A stretch of 64,000 bases of DNA from Erigeron canadensis (GCF_010389155.1 NC_057766.1:40619516-40683515), one strand, 5' to 3'; positions 23,689-35,961 are shown, numbered from the stretch's first letter. Notes: generated from the sequence alone by a model not told the origin. A program made the numbers and translations.

Positions 23689-25144
23689 TGATGTGTCATA
23701 TTTTATACCATTTTCCATGTGATTTTAGAACCAATTATTCGTTATTTTGATATTTTTATATCCAACTTTCGATACTTTGAAGGTGTGTTAAGTGTTTTCA
23801 GGTTGGAAATTGATTAGACGAATGAATTGGTTGAGTTTGATGATATATGGAAGAAACGGGAGGAAGATTCGGTTGAAATCGAGCTAAAGACGAAGAAAAC
23901 GAATCATGGAGTTTGTAACTCCCGTTACTAGAGTAACGGCCGTTATAGAGGGAGTTTCTGGTTTCTCCTGTAACTGGCAGTTACTACATAAACAGCCGTT
24001 AGTAATCAATTAGCGGGTAACGGCCGTTAGCCCATTAACGGGCGTTAGTCCTCTAGTTTAAGTGTAACGGCCAGTTACTACACTAACGGCCGTTACACGC
24101 TGATTTTGTATATAAGGTCAGTTAGGGTTCTGCATTAGGGGACGAATTTTTGCATAAAAGTTTTTTAGTTTTCTCATAATTGGAAGCTTTTGGAGCAAAC
24201 AAGTTGTTAGGGTTTCACATCTTTTCAGCTTTGGATTGTAATCATCATTGCTACCGGATTATCTTCAATCATTTGGTATAATATGATTTCTTCTCTATTT
24301 GTTTGTTCTTGTGTTTTTAATATGAGTAGCTAAATCCTTAGCACCCGCTTGGGTAGTAAGCATGTCATAGGGTCGAATTAATATTGCTTGTAAGTGTTGG
24401 ACAAGGTTTATATGTTTAATCAACTTTTATATTAATTGATTGATAATTGTAATTAGAAGTTCGGGAGAAATCTATGTCATTGTCAATTGATTTATGAAAT
24501 GGTTAATCGGTCTATAATTAACCTAAAATCGTTGGGTTCGAGAGAAATCAACGATAAAGATTTTAAACAATTAAATTCATTTTGAGTGTGTAAACGCTTA
24601 TGATAGAGGGATCTGATTAGGCGAATAAGCAGTTCGGGAGAAAGCTTTCAAAAGATTAAATCATAAAATCAACTCAGGTATTTAATGCTTAACTGTTTAG
24701 AGTAGAAATTAAGTGTGGGAGCAATAATTATGTTTTGAGCAGTTAAAGTTTCAAGTATAATGGGAGTTCATCTTGTCTACCTTTTGAGTCGTTCAACAAA
24801 TGCAAGTAACATTTAGACCCGATGACTGGCATGTGAGCTGACCTAAGTAGGTTTTCCTTTTAAATCTATGTTAAGATTCAACAACCAAATATTCTCTTGC
24901 GATTAATCCTACGGGATTACTGACTTTTCTTACTAACTTTTGCAACGTGACAATTCGGTCACAAAACCCCCCTTTTTAATCTGAATCACTTTACTGTAAC
25001 ATTTGCTTAATAAGTCCTTGTGTTCGATCTCGGTTTACCAAGTCAACTATATTGCATACGAACGGGTTCACTGCCCGCAAGTGTGTAGTAGCCAGTAGCT
25101 AGATATTTCGTGTTTATAAATTTAAGACTAGAAAATACACATCA
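23689..25144. mobile_element. Probable solo LTR, 1456 bp
   Basis: Begins TGATGTGTCATATTTT, ends AAAATACACATCA, and is flanked by the 5-bp duplication TTCTT (23684-23688 and 25145-25149). It has LTR-type TG...CA ends, no coding capacity, no internal primer site and a TATA-like TTGTATATAAGG near 24110. This fits a solo LTR left by recombination. A non-coding LARD-like element is the alternative. Confidence 0.72.
23905..24105. repeat. Cluster of TAACGGCCGTTA palindromes
   Basis: The 12-base palindrome TAACGGCCGTTA occurs exactly near 23935, 24012 and 24085, with near-copies (AACAGCCGTTAG, TAACGGCCAGTTAC, TTAACGGGCGTTAG) between. It sits upstream of the TATA-like site in the solo LTR, where LTR enhancer repeats usually lie. 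Confidence 0.8.
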
Positions 25145-25764
25145 TTCTTGAATCCTTAAGGGAATAATTTACCTTATAACCTAGTTTTGATTATTATATC
25201 AAGAATTAGGGTTCATGTAACCTTTAAATTTGGGGGGTTTTGAGTTGGATGATAATTTGGTTATTAAATTCCCCTAATTCTAATTATATTTTGATATGTG
25301 ATTATAGTAATGCATGAATGGGTTGATTTGAGTTGTAAGTGACCATTATGGTGAAAATGATAATTTGGTGATTTTGAACAATGAGATTAAATGGCCACAT
25401 GATGACGGTAAAATGAGATTTTTAGTAGAATGATAAATAGTTGAAAATAATGATTATGAGAGAAAGAATTTTTTTAACTCAGATTTGGAAATATGTCAAC
25501 TCAAAGAAAATGAGTTGGATATGGTTAGGAATGCTAGTGAATCGACAGTATGGTCAGGTGAGTTAGCCAAGATTGTGAATAAAGTCTTATATGCATATTG
25601 TGTTGATTTGTTAGGTTGAAAGCTTTACAATTGTTGTGGCAATCTTGATTGTTGTTAGTCGCGAAGGATGTGAGTAAATTTGTATACTCTTATATGTGTG
25701 TTGGGTCGATTACCATATGATGGTGGATTCCGTGTATGGTAATCGATTTGGCGTTAGGGCCTAA

Positions 25765-25860
25765 TTTTGAGTCCAGGGCCTATGAACCCCATAGCTGTAT
25801 TGAGACAGGGCCTAAGAATCTCATAGTTGTATTGAGATGAGGCCTAAGAACCTCTTTGAT
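25765..25860. repeat. Short tandem repeat in LTR-like DNA
   Basis: Two and a half copies of a unit of about 38 bp containing GGGCCTA(T/A)GAA(C/T)C and GTATTGAGA. Confidence 0.75.
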
Positions 25861-26499
25861 TATTGTTTAGCGTATATGGATCCATCTATGTGTTTGTTAG
25901 CGCAAAGGTGAGTATGCAAGTGATGGTATGACGGTACTATTGGCTACATGCGATAGTATTTTGTGTTTTCGCCATCCTTCGTGTATATATATATTTGTAT
26001 GCAAGTTTATTCACTAAGCATTCGCTTACTTTTTAGTTGTTTACCTTTTTATAGGTGGTTCCGGAAGAAGGAACTAAACCCTTGTTGGATTGAACTGTTG
26101 ATAAGAAGTTGATCTAGGTGTTTTGGAAGGTAATTGTCCATTAATGAAAGAATGGAATTTTTGGTATAGATACTTAGTCATCCCACCTCATTTATGGTTC
26201 TTGATACGTTTGTTTTTTTGGTAAAGTTGTCTTTAGTACATTTAATCGTCTTGGTAAAGCTTTGTTTGGTACATTTCTGCAAATTCAAAGTATGTATGGT
26301 CTTATAGTTATAAACATGTTTTTGTTGACTTGAAAATCATTGAAATGGGTAAATAACTCATTTGGTTGTGTATGTGAAAGTTGGTTTAAGTGGATGTTAT
26401 AACTATGTTGTAATTGTGTTTAATACGTGTTTGCAATCAGAACTCATGTGATTGTAAAGCTTGGATTTGAGTTTGGAAAGTTTTTTGTAAGTAGAAGTT

Positions 26500-26700
26500 G
26501 GATTTCCACTGGTGGACCAATTAATGCTGCCCACCACAATTTGGTGAGGCTCACTAACCGGAAGATTAAGGACAAAGGGGTTTTATTGCTGCCCACCACA
26601 TACCAGGTAAGGCTCACTAACTATAAATCTGATCAGAAGTGATTTTCAGTGTTGCCCACCACATATGAGGTGAGGCCCACTAGTTATTGAGTCGTGTCGT
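26500..26700. repeat. 62-63-bp tandem repeat, three copies
   Basis: GCCCACCAC begins at 26529, 26591 and 26654, each followed by a GGTGAGGCTCACTA-like word. The period is 62 and 63 bp. Confidence 0.85.
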
Positions 26701-26740
26701 TTCAGTCCGGCTTAACTGGTTTTATTGGTTTTGACCAAAC

Positions 26741-27441
26741 TATGCACCATCTCTAGAAATTACACTTTTGGCATAATTGCATCATTTAAAAAAAGTATTG
26801 GTAAAAAGTGTAAATAACATATGACAACAAACTCATATGTTTATTATAATCTTGTGAAATAAGCTATAACTACAGTCATTTGAATAAAACGTTGTAATTT
26901 AACGCCCTTCATAACAATATGATAGAGTATTTCAAACATTTTCTTAACTTTACTTTTGCGGGTCACCTCACCTCATATATATTCTTATTTGACAAGTGAA
27001 AGGAAACCAATTTTACATAATGCTACATTGTTAAATCCTATGCAGCAGAAAATTTAAGAAGCAGATTAGGAAAGAGCAGAGTAGGACGTCTAACAAGTGA
27101 ACAACTACTTGCTTCTCATTTTATTCCATTCTTGCGCCTTATGCTCCTTGTTGTTATTACTCGGTTTATATATGAATATATCCCACTCAATATTAGCAAG
27201 GCTCGAATCAGATGAGAAAAAATTTACGTATTTCTGGACTTATACACATGATATGGACATGATCCTTCAACATGTCAATTATCACAGGAATAGTTTTGTG
27301 CAACACATGCCTTTCTGAAGAATGTTTTGTGACCTAATATGTGGCGAACTAGAACAACTCGGCTCGTTTGTGTTTAAGATGAGAAACATATGACATATGG
27401 TGGGGTATCGACTCGTAATTTTACAACTAAAGAAAAGTATC
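26741..27441. other. Intergenic, nothing recognised
   Basis: AT-rich. No supported coding region or bounded element. Confidence 0.5.
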
Positions 27442-27449
27442 ATTGCGAG

Positions 27450-27981
27450 CTATGTAGCACCGAAACGGATACAGCAAAGCGGCACGGGAACGATACGGGA
27501 ACGGGGAATGGCAAAACTAAAAAATTTAAGATACGGGTACGGCAAAGATACGGCAATAAAAAAATTTTAAAAAATAAATATATTGATTTTATATAGAGAG
27601 AGACTTGAGACTTCAGAGATTATGTAAAATTATATATGTATAATTTTATAATATATGTTTGATGGTGATAGGTGATCACGGATTAAATTTTTAATAATCA
27701 ATTTTGAAACAGAAAAAGTCTAATGGTGATCTTAATTGTATAATTTAGTTGGTTTGTGTTTGGGAGTACGCATAGTCGCAAGATAGAAGTCGTTTTTGGA
27801 ATACAAAAAACTCATTGAAACCCTAATATTAATTAGATACGATATGGAAACTTCACAGAAACGTTTTGGTATATATGGAAACTTCAAGGAAACGTTTCGG
27901 ACGCGTTTCGTACGAGTTTCCGTTCCCATGGAGTTTCTGAAACGGGTATACCTACCTGTTTGGAGTTTCGGTGCATCATAG
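27450..27981. mobile_element. Non-autonomous hAT built of repeated words (GATACGG / GAAACG)
   Basis: Ends CTATGTAGCACCGAAAC and GTTTCGGTGCATCATAG are imperfect inverted repeats flanked by the exact 8-bp duplication ATTGCGAG (27442-27449 and 27982-27989). The left part repeats ACGGGAACG, GATACGGG and GGCAAAG. The right part repeats GGAAACTTCA, GAAACGTTT and GTTTCG. It is 532 bp with no transposase. Confidence 0.92.
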
Positions 27982-28103
27982 ATTGCGAGTATAATAACCC
28001 ATCCCATATCAGAATAAGAAAAGTATAACTACAAAGGTAAAGGACTTTTTTACTTCACCATAGCGATTGATGCGATGGATTCCCCTATTGTCTACATATA
28101 TTA

Positions 28104-28607
28104 TCTATACTATCTATATAAACAAAACATTTCTCTAAAATTTAACATTCTACCTTTAAAATCTCTAATTTACCCTTTTAATCTATACTACCATCAAAAC
28201 TTTATCCCTGAAATTTCAAAAATACCCTTATCTATATAAACAAACCATCCCCCTAAAATTTAACACTCTACCTTTAAAATCTCTAATTTACCATTTTAAT
28301 CTATACTACCATCAAAACTTTATCCTTGAAATTCCAAAAATACCCTTAAAAAAACCTTACGCTTGTCTCTTCCCTTCCCTTCCCTGAAGTTGCTCACATA
28401 GTATACCAAAAGAACACACATGCGTTACTGAATTTAATAATCGATCAAAATAATTACACTCACCCTAAAACAACAACGGCGGTTTGCACTTTCAACCGGA
28501 CTAAGAAACACTTGAGTTGAATCATACATTTATGTAATAACACGGTACCGCTACTTAACCGGTGTTTTATTCTTATGCCCTGCCGCATCACGCAGGTACA
28601 AGGCTAG
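28104..28607 (+). mobile_element. Non-autonomous Helitron with internal 118-bp duplication
   Basis: Starts TCTATACTATC after A and ends CATCACGCAGGTACAAGGCTAG before T. Within it a segment of 118 bp (from TCTATATAAACAAA at 28113) is repeated in tandem from 28231, nearly identical (TTTAACA(T/C)TCTACC, AATCTCTAATTTACC, ATACTACCATCAAAAC). The copied segment includes the element's own 5' end. Confidence 0.75.
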
Positions 28608-30490
28608 TTCAGATAAATAGGTATGTATACACTATACACCAAAGTAAGCAATTTCCTAATCAAAATATCAATAGTACAAAGTTTATTGAATAAAAGTTTT
28701 TTCTTTGGTGTTTTTCCAGTATAATTTGGTAATTTGTACACTTTTACCAGCACCCAGCTGGTAGTTTTAATAAAAAATTTTTGGACGGTCAAAAAATAAA
28801 ATAAAATTCAATAATACAAATTATATATAAATACTAAAAAGCAACTTTCTTATGTAAGGAGGGAGTACTGTAGCTAAAAGTACTCCCTTTAATGCATAAG
28901 GTATAAGTTGCTAATGCACAACCAAAATAATTAAAAGACTTAACGATCGTTAACTGTTGTTGGTCTAACTAACGATAGTTACAAAAGGATATTTAACGGA
29001 GTTATCTTTTTTAACTTTTGACACCAAAGTTTTGCTTTACTTTGTTTTCGCCACATAACTTTTGTTTAGTCTCGCTCCAAATTTTTTCTTTTATTTGCTT
29101 TTACGACATAACTTTTGTTTATTAAACTTTGTTACCGAAGTTTCATTTTCTTTACTTTTGACTACAACTTTTATTTTCCTAACTTTTGTCACACAAATTT
29201 GTGTTTCGACTTAATGTTTTTAAACTTTTGTCACCAGCGTTTTGTTTATTTTCCGAGGCAACGCCCGGGTATAAATTCTTGTATTATCAAAATGTTAAAA
29301 TTGTATTGTTTCGTGATAGATACGAGCACAATGTCATACCCACAAGAGGCCCAAAGAGTTTAGGATCCATACCGACATGCCCAATTTAAAAAGGTTGTCG
29401 ATTACAAAGCAGTCGAGATGGACCATCATAGTCAACTTTGGCTCTATCTTTGAGTATTTAGTTCCTTTGTTTAATGTATTAGGGAAAAAGATTCCCGACT
29501 TTGACTATAAAATTTTAATCTTTGATTTTAAATCAAATTTTAAGATTAAGAAATAATTTTTTAATTCTAATTTTTGATTTTAAATCTAAGGATCAAAATT
29601 GCTTTAAATTAACCCTTCAAGTTAGAAATAACTTAAATCTCCACCCAATGTATAAACGCCATGGCCCCTTTCCACCAGTATAACTTGCCTCTTTGAACTC
29701 ACCGAAGCATAAATAGGGAACTAATCAAGAGAAATCTAAATCTAGTCAAACACAGTGTAAGCCTATGAGGCTAGAGTGCAACTCGATTACCAAACTCGCA
29801 GCTCGATAGTTCATCACCTTGCCCTTTATTTTCAAATTCGAGCTTTAACTAACCTTATCAAGCTCGGATCAACTCGGTTCGAATAACTTATTCCAACGTG
29901 ACGGTGGAACTGGAAAGCCACAATTCAAAGTAGACATTGATAAACAAGTTTTCAACTTTTAGTTACCGACATATATATGTAGTATTTTATCAATAAAAGC
30001 GATATTCAACATGCGCACGTCGGTGGTTATATGGTAAACAGAACATTCCACATTTCAATTCAAAGATAACAGCCTGTTTCCAGCAATCTTTATTATGACT
30101 AAAAATTCTAACAAATTGTGCTTCAAATTATCCCCTTTTTGTTCTTTTGTGTAGGCAACCTTCACCACACAATCCAGTTATCTTCACAATTGTTGTAACA
30201 TAATTTGTACCAAACCAATATACCTAAAAGGCGACAATTCTATTCTAGATATTATAGTATGTAGCTATGTGTTACTACTATCTTTCTGCACCAAACAAAA
30301 CAAATTAAAACATGACATAAAAAGCTTTCGTCGGTTGAATTTAATTTTATAAAAAAATAATTCATGTAACAAATTAATAACTAAGCAAAATAAATACTCT
30401 AAAAAAAGATTCATAGGTTGTAATCTCCGCATGTTTTGGTATTTACATACATTAAGCTTTGACCAAGTTTGTAATCTTCGTGGCTCGGTG
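28608..30490. other. Intergenic, downstream of the RING gene
   Basis: No gene is seen. 28990-29260 repeats AACTTTTG and TTTTGTTTA words and ends in GGCAACGCCCGGGTATAAA, which may be another decayed Helitron 3' end. GGGAGTACT...AGTACTCCC near 28862-28890 is a short hairpin. Confidence 0.5.
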
Positions 30491-30493
30491 TGA

Positions 30494-31654
30494 TCATCGA
30501 AAGTGAGTCCTGCGTCTACGTGAAGAACCACTAACTGTCGATGACAATGAGCGACTCCTATGGCTAACTCGGTCATCAGAGCTTGAACTCGAACTTGAAG
30601 CCAACGCCCTTCTTTCATTTCTCAAAAACCCGCCTCCAAAACACGAAAACAAATTGCGTATTATCCTGCCCAACCCATTCCGTTCTCGAGCAACATTCCC
30701 TCTCGAAGCCCAAGAAATCCTTCTAGGAACCCCATTGTTGTTAAATCCGCCATCCATTTCCGTAAAAACCACTGGTAATTCCCTCTCACCGCCTCGTCTG
30801 CCACCCGAAAACCTCCCAACCGCAAACCCTCCACCCGGTAATCTCCATATAGTCAAACCCACGGCTTCCTCTTCGTTCCCGGATTGGCTATTTGTATCAT
30901 TATGAGCCCGGTTAACATTAGATGAATCCACAGTTTCAGTTGGTAATTCATGGCGGCAAACGGGACACGAATTTCGTAAAGCAAGCCAAGGTAATATACA
31001 TTCAGAATGATACAAATGTTGACAAGGCATTTCTTTCGCTTCGGATCCTAATTCAAATGGTTCTTTACAAACAGCACAATATGATTCAATCAAAACATGG
31101 TTTTCTAAAATCTCAATAGTTGGCATTGCTTCAATGGCTGCTTTTGAAGCAGGTGGATTACTATCAATTCTCCCTAACCCATTCCCTTCAATCTGGGACA
31201 GCTGATCCAATAACCTATCGAAACCCGACCCGAGCAAAAACTCCGACATGCTAGCGGGTAATGGTCTTAGACCCGACCCGGCTCCATCATCATAATACAA
31301 TTCAAACCCACCACCAGTACTAGGTTCCTCGGTAGTAGGTTCTTCCGGAGTGGATGTGGGACCCCGGAGAACGATTACCGGATTAAACGGTGACCGTTCT
31401 CCGGTGGTCCTTCTAGCCCGCCGTAGCAGCGGCGGGCTAGGTGCCGGACCCGGGCTTTGTTGCCCGTTTCCGACCATGTACATAGCAGCAGCTGGGAACC
31501 GATTTAATCTGGTGGGACTATTAATTTCTTCTATAAATCCACTATTGCAATCAGGGCAAGATAAAGATGAATCTTGGATATTGGTTCGAACCCTAATGAA
31601 TCGGTTGCATCTGTAGCACCAGTATGATGATGAAGATGAACCAACCGTTGACAT
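30494..31654 (-). CDS. RING-H2 E3 ubiquitin ligase with DUF1117, RDUF type
   Basis: Single-exon frame of 386 residues. It has an N-terminal zinc ribbon with Cys about 13, 16, 33 and 36 (YWCYRCNRFIRV ... LSCPDCNSGFIEE), a Pro- and Gly-rich linker, and a RING-H2 at about 193-233 (CAVCKEPFELGSEAK, CQHLYHSECILPWL, NSCPVCRHELP). A DUF1117 region follows at about 265-320 (LTIWRLPGGGFAVGRF, RELPVVFTEMDGGF, PRRISWASRGN), then a Ser/Arg-rich tail. This order is that of the Arabidopsis RDUF1/RDUF2 ligases, linked to ABA and drought responses. The RING recruits an E2 and substrates are unknown here. No damage is seen. RDUF1 and RDUF2 cannot be told apart by eye. Confidence 0.93.
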   Translation of the reverse strand: MSTVGSSSSSYWCYRCNRFIRVRTNIQDSSLSCPDCNSGFIEEINSPTRLNRFPAAAMYMVGNGQQSPGPAPSPPLLRRARRTTGERSPFNPVIVLRGPTSTPEEPTTEEPSTGGGFELYYDDGAGSGLRPLPASMSEFLLGSGFDRLLDQLSQIEGNGLGRIDSNPPASKAAIEAMPTIEILENHVLIESYCAVCKEPFELGSEAKEMPCQHLYHSECILPWLALRNSCPVCRHELPTETVDSSNVNRAHNDTNSQSGNEEEAVGLTIWRLPGGGFAVGRFSGGRRGGERELPVVFTEMDGGFNNNGVPRRISWASRGNVARERNGLGRIIRNLFSCFGGGFLRNERRALASSSSSSSDDRVSHRSRSLSSTVSGSSRRRRTHFR

Positions 31655-31694
31655 CTATATATAATAAATCTTTATATCTATAAATATGACAAAA

Positions 31695-32035
31695 TTACAC
31701 AAACCCCAGATCTATTTACCTGATTTTTCTTCAATAAAACCTCAAAGGTTGAATCTTTTTCTTCGAATGATAATTCTTTATAGCAAAAACACAAACCCCG
31801 GATCGATTATCCTGATTAAACTTCAAAAATCTTATAAGGTCGGGACTTTTTCTAATCTTTGTAACAAAAAAACAAACCCCAGATCAATAGAACTGCTTTT
31901 TATTCAATAAATATCCTCAAAGAGCGAATCTTTTATTGTAATAAGCAAAAACACAAACCCCAAATTTCGATTTGAGTATTCTATTCAATAAAAAGGCTCA
32001 TAAACCGAATCTTTTTCTTGAAATGATGAATCTTG
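31695..32035. repeat. Tandem repeats in the 5' leader of the RING gene
   Basis: ACAAACCCC begins at 31699, 31791, 31872 and 31953 (spacing 92, 81, 81), each followed by a CTGATT-like and a TTCAATAAA-like word and GAATCTTTTTCTT. The block starts about 40 bases before the RING gene's start codon, so it probably lies in the transcribed leader or a leader intron. Confidence 0.82.
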
Positions 32036-32345
32036 GTGGGGAAAAAATGAAGGCTAAATACAGTGAACAGAAGATGAAAATTGTATAAATTGAGAAAAAG
32101 AATCTTCAATCAAGAAATTAATGATATAAACCATGGATATGATATCTTGAAATTGAAATATAAAAAGATAAGAGCATAACCGGTGAAATAAAAAGGGAAT
32201 CTATCCGGTGTGAAGGGAGGGAGAGAAAGAGAAAGTGGATGTGATAGAAGGAAAGAAAGAAAGAAATGAAATGATATGAAGGGGAAAAGTGAACGCGTGA
32301 GAGAGATTGGCGTGACATTAACGCTTGCGATGACCGGACACGTTG
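32036..32345 (-). promoter_or_regulatory. Promoter and pyrimidine-rich leader of the RING gene
   Basis: On the minus strand this reads as a CT-rich tract (plus-strand GAGAGAAAGAGAAAG and GAAAGAAAGAAAGAAA near 32220-32270), typical of plant core promoters and leaders just upstream of the transcription start. The exact start cannot be fixed. Confidence 0.45.
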
Positions 32346-35192
32346 GATGACTTTAAGTGGAAAGAGTCAAAGTTATCATTTCAAAATCTTATTTACATTT
32401 TCACCACCTACAGTTTGAGACATTTTTATGTGTTTTACCTTGTATTCATTGTATTGTCATATGTGTTAACACCTTACCAATTTTGTTATCAGACCATTTG
32501 TAACCATTCACTTTTTCATCTACATTTTTTTGTCACATCAGTATCATCTTCTCATCACTTTCATCTTTTCTTTTTTTCTTAAGAATTCACCTACCATTTA
32601 GTCTCCACCATTATTTAATTTAAAACACAACACATTTTGATTAAAGATAGCAAATTTAAAGTAAAATACAATCAATATACAATCTATTACGTTAATTAAA
32701 AACAAACTTATAAAAATTAATTTTTGACTACTTCAATAGAATAAAGTTTATAAATAATACGATAATATTTCAGGGGCTAAAAAAAATAGCTATAAAATGA
32801 TATAAAGACAAAACAAGTTTTCTTTCTTCGAAGCAACTGAAAAAAAACGCATATACGCAAAGCCGCAATTTTTGACTAAATGAAACAAGTGTTTTTATTC
32901 CAATACATATAATACAAAAAGGGAAAGAAAAAGACAAATCCTTTCACTCGGCTAAAGAGTTCACCGACTGGCCCATCACCGAGTCTTCACCTCCATCCCC
33001 GTAACCGTTCACCGAATGAGCCATGTTTTCACTTATTGTTACGAATGGTATCATAAGCAAGGTGTACTAAGACCCTTAAAATTGAATTGATAAAGCATTG
33101 CGCTTCCGACTATGATCAAACCTCCCTATTATGGATATTGGTTGCAGTGCAAAACTTCAATTAATGAGACATAGGTGTGTCAGAATTAATCATCGCCACA
33201 TAACTTCACCTGAATAACTTCGGGTTATATGGGTTATTTAATTTGGATTTGAGTAAGTTATACTCATTAATCAAATCTCTTGTATAGTTTGGTATATGGA
33301 TTGAATACATAATGATTTGGATTACCCTAATAAGGATTGAATAGCTTATTAGATAAATTTGCTGATTTGATTTCACATTATTAGAAACCACAATTATAAT
33401 TCTTGTTATAACCAACTGGGTATTAAGTGGTTGAAGTTTGTCTCTGAAAACATAAGTCAATGGTTTGATTTTCATGCTTGAAAAGCTAGAGGTTTTTCTT
33501 TACATTTAATAAAACATAAAAGCGGGTTATCTACCATATCTGCACTTCAATCTTTCTCATATACCATAAAAAACGTATTGAGATCAATAACCCATAAAAA
33601 ATGACATTAGGTTGTTATTTACTTACTATAGGTCTATAGTAGTTATAGTTTTTGTTAAATGAGACAATGTGCAACACTAATTATAATTTCATACTCACGC
33701 TTTTTGTACATTATTTATTGCTCAGGGACCATTATTGTAACTCAATCTTTATTTTTGTACTCGTCCTCTTTTGATATACTTTTTGAACGGTCAATAAATT
33801 GCTTTTCATGTCCATTTTTTCGTTTCGTGTTATCCAACCTTTTGTGAGTGCATCATACAATAAATTTTTCTATGGCGTGGGACTAAATCTTACTTAACCC
33901 CAACTAAACCAAACCAAACTTACAAAAGATAATTTCACTGATCGAGACTTGGATAATAGGTTAGGGGTCTCAGGTCTGGTTCGTGTTTGAAACCATCGAT
34001 CAAGACCGCAACGTACAGTATACCGGGCATGTTTGAAAATGTAATGTCTCGTCATGGTTTAGGTTTTATTATTTATATTTATATGCATGATGGGAGATTT
34101 CAATTCTATTTGAAATAAGAGAATTTGTAATAGGTGGACGACGTTGATAGGGTGCGGGCTCACGACATTGGTTTTCTGGCGTCGTCCCCTAGCAACCCGA
34201 TATTGTCCGAGGTGGTTAAAGCAAAGGTTTTTGAACAGATAACATCTCACCAATGGTGAAACCCTATACGTAGTCACCATGAGCCATTAAAGTTGATTTA
34301 AAGAAAAAAAAACCCATAATGCGGCATATTTTTTCTTTGATTTCGTCCCCTCGTAAGATCAATAGAGAGTTGAATTTGTGTGACTCCATGTAGTTAATCT
34401 AACCTTCACTGACCTTCACTGTTAACGTACGTTATTGATTTTGGGAGAGGAAGCGAATATTTATTGGATATTATAGGTTATTTTGAGATATTGAGGTCCA
34501 GTTTTTTATGTAATTATGTGTAATGTGATTTTGGGTAGTTTCTCATTTTAGTGTGTTGATATGATTGTTAATGGAATCGCCAAGGTATAAGATAGTACTT
34601 TTACATTAAAATTTTTATAAATTAGATTTAACTTATTTTCCAATTTTAACCTTTTGAAACTTCAAACTTTATAAATTACATAAATAGATAGGATATTAAA
34701 TAAATATAAAATATATTGGGTATGTTTGGCAAAATTAGCTGTTAGCTGGTAACTAGTAACTGTAGCTGAAGCTTTTTTATAAAAATATACAAAATGACAT
34801 AAATAGACATTCATATAAAAATTTATTAATCATTAGATATAATTTATATATATATATCTAATAATAATATTCTGTGTTACTTTACCCTCTAATAATAGTA
34901 TACATATTTTACTTTACCCTATAACTATAGTAATAGTGCTAGAAGTCGGATAAGTTGAAATTGTGCACACCCTGCTTCAACCATGTGACACATGTGTGAT
35001 TTAAGGAGTTAATGAATGTACGTAATTAATTAGTAGATAAAGGATGTATGGCATAAATGTTTTAAGAGATTAAGAGATTCCAAAAATAGAATTCCTGGTT
35101 TGTATTATACGGGAGTATAGATATAATATATTAATTAATAGATAAGGTATACCACTTTGTTATAAACATGAACCCTAAACCCTAAAAATACA
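32346..35192. other. Intergenic, no gene seen
   Basis: AT-rich, with a few GC-richer islands (32940-33020, 34130-34210) that look like retrotransposon scraps but show no readable domain. AACCCTAAACCCTAAA near 35171 is a two-unit telomere-like word. Confidence 0.5.
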
Positions 35193-35202
35193 TTACTCTA
35201 AT

Positions 35203-35492
35203 GGGTTAAGTATCTGGAAGTGTAAGTAACTTTTACATTTTTTTATTGTGTGAATGTAACTTTCATTTGGTTCATTGTATGCAAATAACACGCTAAATTT
35301 GAACGATTAATGTAAAACTTTAAAGTTGACCAATCATAAACTTCTACGTGGCAGCTCATATGGTGTGCCACGTATACACTTTTACATTAATCATTTAATT
35401 TGCGAGTTGATTACATACAATGAACCAAATGAAAGTTACATTCACATAATAGAAAAAATGTAAAAGTTACTTACATCACAGATACTAAACTC
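35203..35492. mobile_element. Foldback MITE, Mutator-like
   Basis: Arms of about 80 bp mirror each other (GTAAGTAACTTTTACATTTT, GTAACTTTCATTTGGTTCAT on the left and their complements on the right). Flanked by TTACTCTAAT at 35193-35202 and 35493-35502. A 9-10-bp duplication with long arms points to Mutator. The element at 40282-40554 is a diverged relative. Confidence 0.88.
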
Positions 35493-35961
35493 TTACTCTA
35501 ATTGATAAACTTTAGAAACGGAAATATATGGTTAAAACTTATTTTATTATTCTTCTTATTTACAACTCAAAAATATAAATAACTAAATTATATTCATCTC
35601 TTGGATGGAATGATAGTTACCAATGTATTAACCTAAGAAAAAGAACGAAATGCATTTTTGGTTTCTGTGATATCACACCATTTGCACTCCCGGTCTAAAC
35701 ATTTGCAAAGTGACGATTTCGGTGCCACAAGTGAAATTTTTTGACAAATTTGGTCCAAACTTAACTTTCCGCTTATTTTGCTCCGTTAACCAGCCATGTG
35801 CTATACACGTGAGGGGTAATAATGTCTTTTCGCACAAATGGACCATTCTTGCAAACTAAAAAAGGATTAAAAAAACGAAACCCAATCAATGAGTAACAAC
35901 CATCTTCATCGTCAACAACATTTCAAAATTTAATCTAAAACAATATATATACAAATAATCA

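Larger units (their letters stand above)
23254..26740 (+). mobile_element. Retrotransposon LTR-like DNA beginning TGTAACACCCC
   Basis: TGTAACACCCCAAG at 23254 is the typical first sequence of several plant Gypsy LTR families, and the following DNA is LTR-like (pyrimidine-rich leader, no coding). It is split by the insertion at 23689-25144 and continues after 25150. I could not find a CA end with a matching duplication, so the right limit is a guess and the block may contain more than one element. Confidence 0.45.

Noticed and set aside
28862..28890. GGGAGTACT / AGTACTCCC hairpin as a Stowaway MITE
   Set aside because: Too short, and no TA target duplication or second terminus could be matched.
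34059..34280. Minus-strand frame of 73 residues in a GC-richer island
   Set aside because: Looks like a retrotransposon scrap, but no domain or end could be identified to support a call.
35171..35186. Telomere-like AACCCTAAACCCTAAA
   Set aside because: Only two units; chance occurrence in AT-rich DNA is likely, and there is no array.
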